Assembly: GCA_945788675.1 (NCBI GenBank)
Contig: CALZMY010000053.1
Coordinates: 1-5,864, forward strand
Length of the DNA stretch: 5,864 bases
Reading direction: 5' to 3'
Source of the DNA: an uncultured Gammaproteobacteria bacterium
GTDB lineage: Bacteria > Pseudomonadota > Gammaproteobacteria > SZUA-140
Notes under the pieces: model-generated
Told to the model about the DNA's origin: nothing
The model's database searches: none
The model's input: only the letters and a program-made list of their open reading frames with translations
In this document: positions 1 through 4,805 of the stretch, in pieces
Position numbering within the stretch: position 1 is the first letter of the stretch
Layout: each line of letters begins with the position of its first letter
Position numbers and translations under genes: made by a program

Positions 1-425
1 CGTTGTTGATGAGTGGCCCACTTAACAAGGTGTTGGAGATTGGCACCGGTTCTGGATACCAGGCCGCGATCCTCGCGTTGCTGGTCAAAGAGGTCTATAG
101 CGTGGAACGTATCGAGGCGATGTTGAAACAGGCACGCGCACGTTTTCAGGAACTCAAGCTGCGCAATATTCGCCTGAAATTTGATGATGGTACGCACGGA
201 TGGCCAGAGTATGGCCCTTATGATGGTATCATCGCAACCGCTGCACCGGTGGATGTGCCCATGGCATTACTGGAACAGCTGACGCTAGGTGGGCGTCTGA
301 TCATCCCGATTGGCAAGCAGGGCGTGCAGAACCTGATGTTGTATACGCGCACCGATGAGGGAGTCGAAGAAGCGTTTATTGAACAGGTGAGTTTTGTGCC
401 GATGCTGAGTGGACAGAAAAAATAG
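1..425 (+). CDS. pcm: Protein-L-isoaspartate O-methyltransferase, 5'-truncated by window edge
   Basis: This cytosolic enzyme uses S-adenosylmethionine to methylate isoaspartyl residues in damaged proteins, starting their conversion back to aspartate. The reading frame is open to the left edge (codons in phase with base 3), and 140 residues are visible. From memory, E. coli Pcm is about 208 residues, so roughly 70 N-terminal residues lie outside the window. The TTG at base 3 is therefore internal and not a start. Visible motifs are the SAM-binding motif I, VLEIGTGSGYQ, near fragment residue 10; the following acidic strand end, YSVERIE; the family motif YDGIIATAAP near residue 73; and the C-terminal SFVPMLSG. 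The stop TAG lies 10 nt before the next gene's ATG, consistent with co-transcription. surE is the usual upstream neighbour, but it is not visible here. The assignment is very secure. Confidence 0.94.
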   Translation, partial: LLMSGPLNKVLEIGTGSGYQAAILALLVKEVYSVERIEAMLKQARARFQELKLRNIRLKFDDGTHGWPEYGPYDGIIATAAPVDVPMALLEQLTLGGRLIIPIGKQGVQNLMLYTRTDEGVEEAFIEQVSFVPMLSGQKK

Positions 426-435
426 TCATCAAGTA

Positions 436-1017
436 ATGAAACTGTTCAGCTATCTATATGACAAAGTCATGGTGTGGGCTGCACATCCCAAATCACCTTA
501 TTACCTCTCGGCACTGAGTTTTGCCGAGTCATCTTTTTTCCCGATCCCCCCTGATACGATGCTGGCACCGATGGTACTGGCGCAGCGTTCGCGTGCCTGG
601 TTCTATGCTTCTATTACCACAGTAGCTTCGGCACTCGGTGGCGTATTTGGTTATCTGATTGGCTATTTTGCCTTTGATGCTATCGCACCATTGATCGAGG
701 AGACGCACTACTGGGCGCATTATGAAACCGCCACGGAATGGTTTGCCGAGTGGGGCGTATGGGTGGTCTTTATCGCCGGTTTTTCGCCGATTCCGTATAA
801 GATCTTTACACTCTCGGCGGGCGCGGTGTCGATGGCATTTGTGCCTTTTCTTATTTGTTCTATTATTGGACGTGGACTACGTTTCTTTCTGGTTGCCGGG
901 CTGATCTACTGGGGTGGTGAACGGATGGAGAAAACATTGCGTGCGTATGTCGATCGCATCGGTTGGGCGGTAATTATTCTTGCTGTCGTTGTGTATGCCG
1001 TGGTGCAGTTCATATGA
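436..1017 (+). CDS. yqaA: YqaA-family (DedA-like, VTT domain) inner-membrane protein
   Basis: This 193-residue hydrophobic protein belongs to the YqaA branch of the VTT/DedA superfamily. DedA-type members are implicated in lipid transport across membranes; the precise role of YqaA is not established. Family signatures are ESSFFPIPPD at residues 31-40 and GFSPIPYKIFTLSAG at 115-129, with glycine-rich membrane segments around 58-80, a further one near 108-115, and hydrophobic stretches 130-165 and in the last 20 residues. I chose ATG 436 because the family typically begins MKxFSxLYDKVM. A GTG at 409 in the same frame would add nine residues and overlap pcm, but it has no better ribosome site. 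No clear Shine-Dalgarno precedes 436, so translation is probably coupled to pcm, which stops 10 nt upstream. E. coli YqaA, as I recall, is shorter (about 142 residues); the longer form is common in other gammaproteobacteria. Confidence 0.87.
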   Translation: MKLFSYLYDKVMVWAAHPKSPYYLSALSFAESSFFPIPPDTMLAPMVLAQRSRAWFYASITTVASALGGVFGYLIGYFAFDAIAPLIEETHYWAHYETATEWFAEWGVWVVFIAGFSPIPYKIFTLSAGAVSMAFVPFLICSIIGRGLRFFLVAGLIYWGGERMEKTLRAYVDRIGWAVIILAVVVYAVVQFI

Positions 1018-1054
1018 GTTTATCGCTACTGACAAAAGGAACTGTTGCAGTAAT

Positions 1055-1133
1055 CCGACATTCCGGCGAAGGCCGGAATCCAGCAACTGCAGGTGATATA
1101 GACTCTGGATTCCGGTCTACACCGGAATGACGG
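1055..1133. repeat. REP/MITE-like double-hairpin inverted repeat
   Basis: Two 29-bp arms, 1055-1083 and 1105-1133, are inverted copies matching at 25 of 29 positions, separated by 21 bp. Each arm is itself a hairpin. The left one pairs ATTCCGGC (1060-1067) with GCCGGAAT (1072-1079) around a 4-nt loop. The right one pairs ATTCCGGT (1109-1116) with ACCGGAAT (1121-1128) around a 4-nt loop. The ATTCC-GGAAT-CCAG plus GAATGACGG style matches a widespread class of proteobacterial intergenic repeats (general knowledge), normally present in many copies per genome. It carries no coding sequence. It lies between yqaA and nlpD, so it could fold in their shared transcript. No T-run follows either hairpin directly, so it is not an obvious intrinsic terminator. 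Copy number cannot be judged from this window. Confidence 0.8.
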
Positions 1134-1161
1134 CACATAGGGCATTCAGCAGTTTTTTGTT

Positions 1162-1896
1162 ATGAGCGGCCAGATACAAACAACACTCTTAGTTACGCTG
1201 ATGTTGTTGTTTACAGGTTGTGGCTCGTTAGTTCACCACCAGGTACAGAAAGGCGATACCCTCTATTCAATCAGTTGGCGTTACGGACAGGATGTCCGCG
1301 AGCTTGCCGCGTGGAACAAGATCGATGCTCCCTATGTCATTCACCAGGGACAGATGCTGAGGATTGCGCCACCACTTAATCAGTCGAATCCTGCACTGTT
1401 GCAACCTCGTAGCAAACAACAGAGCCGTGCTGTACCTGTTATTCAGAGTAAGAGCAGTAGCGTAACTCAATCCAAACCTCAACCTCAGCGTCAGACAAGC
1501 ACACCTGGCAAGGCTAAATATGAACCGCTCACATGGAGCTGGCCAGCCACAGGCAAATTATTACGTACCTTTTCCGCAAAAAAGATCGATGGGAATGGTG
1601 TTGATATCAGTGGCCCCGCCGGGAGTCCGGTGCGTGCCGCTGCCAATGGGCGGGTAGTCTATAGCGGTAATGGTTTAACTCACTACGGGAACCTGCTGAT
1701 CATCAAACATAACGAAAGCTACCTGAGCGCCTATGCACATAATGACAAGCTGCTGGTGAAAGAGGGTGAGTCAGTGAACAAAGGACAGAAGGTTGCCGCG
1801 ATGGGGGCAACGGGCAGCGACAGGGTGATGTTGCATTTTGAGATTCGTTTTAACGGTAAGCCGGTGGATCCGTTACGCTATCTACCTAAGCGGTAG
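1162..1896 (+). CDS. nlpD: NlpD-type lipoprotein: LysM plus degenerate M23/LytM domain
   Basis: This is a 244-residue envelope lipoprotein that, in the NlpD family, activates the cell-division amidase AmiC for septal peptidoglycan splitting. A signal peptide ends in lipobox LFTGC with lipidated Cys20. A LysM peptidoglycan-binding domain (about 26-69) is followed by a Gln/Ser/Pro-rich linker (70-122) and a LytM-like domain (123-244) containing YAHN and LHFEIR, ending in PLRYLPKR almost exactly as in E. coli NlpD. The zinc site is degenerate: the first His of HxGxD is Gly144 and the first His of HxH is Met223, while Asp148, His193 and His225 remain. This fits a non-hydrolytic activator. E. coli NlpD is longer (about 379 residues from memory), mainly in the linker. 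An in-frame stop at 1138-1140 limits upstream extension; ATG 1162 has a weak ribosome site, and the signal peptide n-region unusually lacks Lys/Arg. rpoS, normally next, is not present. Confidence 0.91.
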   Translation: MSGQIQTTLLVTLMLLFTGCGSLVHHQVQKGDTLYSISWRYGQDVRELAAWNKIDAPYVIHQGQMLRIAPPLNQSNPALLQPRSKQQSRAVPVIQSKSSSVTQSKPQPQRQTSTPGKAKYEPLTWSWPATGKLLRTFSAKKIDGNGVDISGPAGSPVRAAANGRVVYSGNGLTHYGNLLIIKHNESYLSAYAHNDKLLVKEGESVNKGQKVAAMGATGSDRVMLHFEIRFNGKPVDPLRYLPKR

Positions 1897-2267
1897 TTTT
1901 TCTGATTACGCTTCAATGCCGAATAAATATTAGATATTCAGGGTCGAATTATGCATCAATGAGGTGGGTAAAATGGGTTTTTAAAAGTGTGATTATACAT
2001 AAATCTTTTTATTTAAATTTTATTATAATATGATGATTTTAAAGTATTTTAATTGTTATTCATCGGTTTATAAGAAAACTTAGATATTTTTTAATAGAAA
2101 TTTTAATTGCGGATATTTTTGTAGTTATTTTCGCAAAGGACGTTATATAGAGTATCTAACAGTATTCAGTGAAAATTGATCAGATATAAGATCAGCTAGC
2201 AATCTGCTTCAATATCTTGATGGCTGTCGGGGGAATTAAGCAGGATTATTTTTTAGGAAAATTAACC
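1897..2267. other. AT-rich intergenic region where rpoS would normally follow nlpD
   Basis: No coding region longer than about 25 codons with a ribosome site is visible here on either strand. Bases 1981-2160 contain 34 G or C in 180 (about 19%), far below the flanking genes. A perfect TATAAT lies at 2024-2029, but no convincing -35 hexamer sits 16-18 bp upstream, so I do not call a promoter. A weak 5-bp stem (TGATC at 2177-2181 with GATCA at 2190-2194) and a GCTAGC palindrome (2195-2200) lie nearer the downstream operon. No convincing intrinsic terminator follows nlpD. The region most likely carries the promoter and regulatory sites of the signalling operon, and its composition would suit binding by an H-NS/MvaT-like or IHF-type protein; both are inference. 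It could also be the scar of a lost gene, but I see no recognisable RpoS remnant. Confidence 0.6.
2255..2260 (+). promoter_or_regulatory. Shine-Dalgarno site for the short ORF at 2268
   Basis: AGGAAA ends 7 nt before ATG 2268. It is the best ribosome-binding site between nlpD and the signalling operon. The receiver-CheC gene itself, starting at 2350, has no comparable site, so ribosomes may enter the transcript here. Confidence 0.45.
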
Positions 2268-2333
2268 ATGAGTCGTCGTGTGATTATTTCTTATTTCATC
2301 AGGAAAACTCAGTATCAATGCTGCTGCATATAG
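2268..2333 (+). CDS. Candidate 21-residue leader peptide ahead of the signalling operon
   Basis: ATG 2268 follows a well-spaced AGGAAA and opens a 21-codon frame (MSRRVIISYF start, QYQCCCI end) stopping at TAG 2331-2333, 16 nt before the ATG of the receiver-CheC gene. It lies in a different frame from that gene. I do not recognise the peptide. The three consecutive Cys codons near its end are unusual. Possibilities are a leader peptide that couples or attenuates translation of the downstream gene, a chance ORF, or the displaced 5' end of the downstream gene after a one-base change. The last is unlikely because the downstream protein already begins at the first beta-strand of its receiver domain. 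Confidence is low because length alone offers no statistical support. Confidence 0.3.
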   Translation: MSRRVIISYFIRKTQYQCCCI

Positions 2334-2349
2334 CCTGATAGTAAATAGC

Positions 2350-3342
2350 ATGAGTACCTCTATTGTTATATGTGCTGATTCTAGCAATGCGCGTGAACAG
2401 ATCGCGAGTATATTTCCATCTGATTGGGACGTTGTTATTACCAATGCCAGTAATGGTGCTGAAGGGATTGCGGCGATCAGAGCGGGGAAGGCAGATTTCA
2501 TATTCATCTCACTTGGCATGTCTGGTGTGAGTGGCCTCGAAGTACTCAAAGTTATCAAGGATGAAAGTCTCCCGACCATTGCTATTGCCATTGAAGATGA
2601 GGGGCAGTCGAGTTGCCGACAACAGGCGCAAGCACTTGGAGCACTGGCATTCCTTGAAAAGCCAGTGAATATTGAAGTGCTCACAAACACGCTTAATGAT
2701 TATGGCATGTTAGATATTTTAACAAATAGTACCTCCGTAAATACTGAGCGTGATGAAAACCTGTCTGACTTTTGTCAGGAGATAGCCAATATCGCAATGG
2801 GACGTGCTGCTGCGTTGCTTTCGAAAGTGATTGCCAGTAAATGTGTGTTATCAGTTCCAGACGTTACCATCACGACATCAGTCGATTTGAAAAAGGCTCT
2901 TATTTCAGAGAGTAATGCGAGTGATGTTTCGATTGTATCGCAAGGCTTTATAGGTGAAGGGATTGCTGGCGAAGCGTTACTAACATTTAAAAATGATGAA
3001 GTAGCGTTATTTGCACCTTTGTTAAAAGTGGACGATGAACTAACAGACGCAGTTATAAAGGGGGTGTTACTTGAGGTAACTAGCACTTTGCTGGGTTCAT
3101 TTTTAACAGGCATCGCTGATCAACTGGATTTAAGTTTTAGTCAAAATCACCCTAGAGTAGTTACTATGAGTCGTGATAGTGAGTTGATAAATCAATTGAC
3201 GCCTGAACATAATCAGGAAATTCTTGCTATAGAGTTAAATTATTCTTTTGAAGAGGGTCGTTTTATTTGTAATCAACGGGTACTGTTTACTGAACATTCT
3301 GTGGCGCGTTTAAGTCAACTTGCTGATGTTGCACTGGCCTAG
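2350..3342 (+). CDS. Degenerate receiver domain fused to CheC-like phosphatase domain
   Basis: This 330-residue cytosolic signalling protein has an N-terminal receiver fold (about 1-120) and a C-terminal CheC/CheX-like domain (about 136-330). The receiver keeps one acidic-pocket Asp (Asp10 in ICADSS) and the conserved Lys104-Pro105, but the other pocket Asp is Ala9, the phospho-acceptor position is Ser54 (IFISLGMSG where DxxMPG is expected), and the usual Thr/Ser is Ala80. Phosphorylation by the standard mechanism is therefore unlikely. The CheC domain shows ExxN at Glu144-Asn147 (EIANIAMGRAA), the typical GEGIAGEALLTF core near 202-213, and a second helix, LLEVTSTLLGSFLTGIADQL, where the Asn of ExxN is Ser245. 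CheC-family proteins dephosphorylate receivers such as CheY-P. The start is set by the receiver's first strand beginning at residue 4; the ribosome site is weak. The diguanylate cyclase gene begins 2 nt after the stop, so the two proteins probably act together. The domain call is firm, but the biochemical role is inferred. Confidence 0.86.
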   Translation: MSTSIVICADSSNAREQIASIFPSDWDVVITNASNGAEGIAAIRAGKADFIFISLGMSGVSGLEVLKVIKDESLPTIAIAIEDEGQSSCRQQAQALGALAFLEKPVNIEVLTNTLNDYGMLDILTNSTSVNTERDENLSDFCQEIANIAMGRAAALLSKVIASKCVLSVPDVTITTSVDLKKALISESNASDVSIVSQGFIGEGIAGEALLTFKNDEVALFAPLLKVDDELTDAVIKGVLLEVTSTLLGSFLTGIADQLDLSFSQNHPRVVTMSRDSELINQLTPEHNQEILAIELNYSFEEGRFICNQRVLFTEHSVARLSQLADVALA

Positions 3343-3344
3343 CT

Positions 3345-4334
3345 ATGACTGATAGTGCAGAAAGCCTGGAAGAATTACACTGGACCTTGGGGATTATACA
3401 GCATCTTGATGTTGGCCTGGTTGTACTCGATATAGACCATAATATTTGCCTCTGGAATAGTTTTATGGTGAACCACAGTGGTATGAAAACAAACAAGGTT
3501 ATTGGTAATAACATCTTCCAATTGTTTAGTGACATCCCTGAGTTATGGTTAAAAAATACCGTTGATTCAGTGTTTACACTGAAAAATCGAGCCTTTTCTA
3601 CGTGGCAGCAACGCCCTTATTTATTTAAATTTAAAAGTTATCGTCCCTTCACTGCTCACTCTGAGTACATGTACCAGAACATCACTATGATTCCCCTGAC
3701 TTCAGCAGATGGCGTGGTTAAACATGTCTGTCTTGTTATATATGATGTGACTGACAGTGCACTGGATGACCAGGCGCTAGAGAGTACTAATGAAGAGTTG
3801 AGTTATCTGAGCCGTACAGATAGTTTGACCGGGCTATTTAATCGCCGTGCCTGGCAAGAATACCTGAGCATGGAGTATAAACGATATACGCGTAATGAAA
3901 AGCAGTCTGTTCTTGTGATGCTTGATATTGACCACTTTAAAAATATTAATGACACATATGGTCATCAGGCTGGTGATGCCGTGATATGTTCAATCTCCAG
4001 CACGATTACGCAGGTTAAGCGCGAGACAGATTATGCTGGACGCTATGGAGGTGAGGAATTTGGCGTGATCTTACTTGCAACCAATTATGAAGGCGCGATG
4101 GTATTTTCTGAGCGCCTTCATAAAGCGATTGCGAGTATCGAAGTGATTTATGAAGATCAGAAAATTGATTACACCGTAAGCATAGGATTAGCAGAAGCTG
4201 GGGATGCAAACGACTGCACAGAATGGTTGTCACACGCAGATCAGGCACTCTATAAAGCTAAGGAGTCAGGGCGAAACTGTACGATGCAGTATGATAGTCA
4301 AACGGTGACGAAAGCGGATCAATACGATATATGA
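3345..4334 (+). CDS. PAS-GGDEF diguanylate cyclase
   Basis: This 329-residue soluble enzyme should make the second messenger cyclic di-GMP from two GTP. No membrane segment is visible. A PAS sensor domain spans about residues 10-137 (GLVVLDIDHNICLWNSFM at its start, LVIYDVTD at its end). A short predicted helical linker (about 140-156) leads into GGDEF, about 157-317. Catalytic features are intact: DSLTGLFNRR at 159-168, metal-binding Asp194 in LDIDHFKNIND, and GGEEF at 235-239. RETD at 226-229, five residues before GGEEF, is the RxxD inhibitory site, predicting product feedback. No EAL domain follows. The start lies 2 nt after the receiver-CheC stop and has no Shine-Dalgarno, so translation is probably coupled. 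The PAS domain has no cofactor-binding signature I can recognise, so its signal is unknown. The co-encoded receiver-CheC protein is the likely partner or regulator. Confidence 0.94.
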   Translation: MTDSAESLEELHWTLGIIQHLDVGLVVLDIDHNICLWNSFMVNHSGMKTNKVIGNNIFQLFSDIPELWLKNTVDSVFTLKNRAFSTWQQRPYLFKFKSYRPFTAHSEYMYQNITMIPLTSADGVVKHVCLVIYDVTDSALDDQALESTNEELSYLSRTDSLTGLFNRRAWQEYLSMEYKRYTRNEKQSVLVMLDIDHFKNINDTYGHQAGDAVICSISSTITQVKRETDYAGRYGGEEFGVILLATNYEGAMVFSERLHKAIASIEVIYEDQKIDYTVSIGLAEAGDANDCTEWLSHADQALYKAKESGRNCTMQYDSQTVTKADQYDI

Positions 4335-4389
4335 CATCGTTAATGGTTAATGAATCGTATACGATACCAGTGGTGTGGGGCACCATCTA
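4335..4389. other. Convergent intergenic spacer with a 12-bp palindrome
   Basis: This 55-bp gap separates the stop codons of two converging transcription units. It contains a perfect 12-bp palindrome, ATCGTATACGAT (4354-4365), and a 5-bp stem, TGGTG (4371-4375) with CACCA (4381-4385). Neither is followed by a T-run on either strand, so a bidirectional intrinsic terminator is possible but not demonstrated. The palindrome could equally be a protein-binding site. Confidence 0.3.
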
Positions 4390-4785
4390 TTATGGTTCAG
4401 CTTCGATGTATTGAAAATCAAATTCAGCAACGATGGCGCCACTGTCATCCACTACCGCAACTGTCCAGTCGCCGATCCAGCCAGGTAGCAGCGTCTTACT
4501 GGAGTTTACCCGCCAGCGAGGGCCTTTAACATTAAAGGGAACTTCCGCCATGACTTTACCTGCAAACAGCCAGCGGTGTGTCACAGTCTGCCCTTGCAGG
4601 TCTCGCAGTTCACTAAAAAAATAAACCTTGTCGGCATTGTTGCTTAGAGTAGTGATTTCATCGACGGGCTCACGCTGATCGATAGCAGAGGTAAATTGTC
4701 CGCGTGCTACCTCTCCAGCATTGACAATCTGCGATGAACCGAACGTGATTAAAATTAGTACAACACAGGTTAATAGTCGTTTCAT
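4390..4785 (-). CDS. Secreted DUF2914-domain protein
   Basis: This 131-residue protein has a clear Sec signal peptide: Lys2-Arg3, a hydrophobic core from about 4 to 16, and probable cleavage after VNA (residue 23), predicting a periplasmic protein of about 108 residues. The mature part matches my recollection of the DUF2914 family: FTSAIDQREPVDEI near 31-44, VYFFSELRDLQGQTVTHRW at 54-72, GPRWRVNSSK at 88-97 and WIGDWTVAVVD near 103-113. The family's function is unknown; the beta-rich, Trp-containing pattern suggests a small sandwich-like domain (inference). A strong GGAGAG ribosome site (complement of 4791-4796) lies 5 nt before the ATG. The start follows the valS stop by 20 nt on the same strand with no promoter or terminator visible, so it is probably read through from valS. 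Cys7 lies too close to the N-terminus to be a lipobox cysteine. Confidence 0.86.
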   Translation of the reverse strand: MKRLLTCVVLILITFGSSQIVNAGEVARGQFTSAIDQREPVDEITTLSNNADKVYFFSELRDLQGQTVTHRWLFAGKVMAEVPFNVKGPRWRVNSSKTLLPGWIGDWTVAVVDDSGAIVAEFDFQYIEAEP

Positions 4786-4805
4786 TTTATCTCTCCATTG
4801 AAGGC

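Noticed and set aside
409..435. GTG 409 as the start of the YqaA-family protein
   Set aside because: It would add nine polar residues before the family's conserved MKxFSxLYDKVM opening, and it has no ribosome site.
1055..1158. Intrinsic terminator between yqaA and nlpD
   Set aside because: The hairpins are strong, but neither is followed directly by a T-run. The T6 at 1153-1158 lies 25 bp beyond the last stem and has no adjacent hairpin.
2024..2029. TATAAT as a sigma-70 promoter for the signalling operon
   Set aside because: Perfect -10 matches are expected by chance in 19% GC sequence, and none of the hexamers 16-18 bp upstream resembles TTGACA.
1959..2033. 24-codon frame starting MRWVKWVF in the AT-rich spacer
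   Set aside because: No Shine-Dalgarno, low-complexity Ile/Phe-rich end, and it is short enough to arise by chance.
2101..2267. Cyclic di-GMP (GEMM-type) riboswitch ahead of the cyclase operon
   Set aside because: I looked for the conserved GCAAA, GNRA tetraloop and ACGCAAAGCC elements. Only a loose CGCAAAGGACG fragment occurs, without the paired stems.
2262..2690. 142-codon open frame on the minus strand over the start of the receiver-CheC gene
   Set aside because: It lies opposite a recognised domain, its product shows no familiar motif, and no ribosome site or operon partner is seen. It is most likely a shadow of the coding strand.
4371..4392. Bidirectional terminator between the cyclase and DUF2914 genes
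   Set aside because: The 5-bp stem is short, and no run of T follows on either strand.
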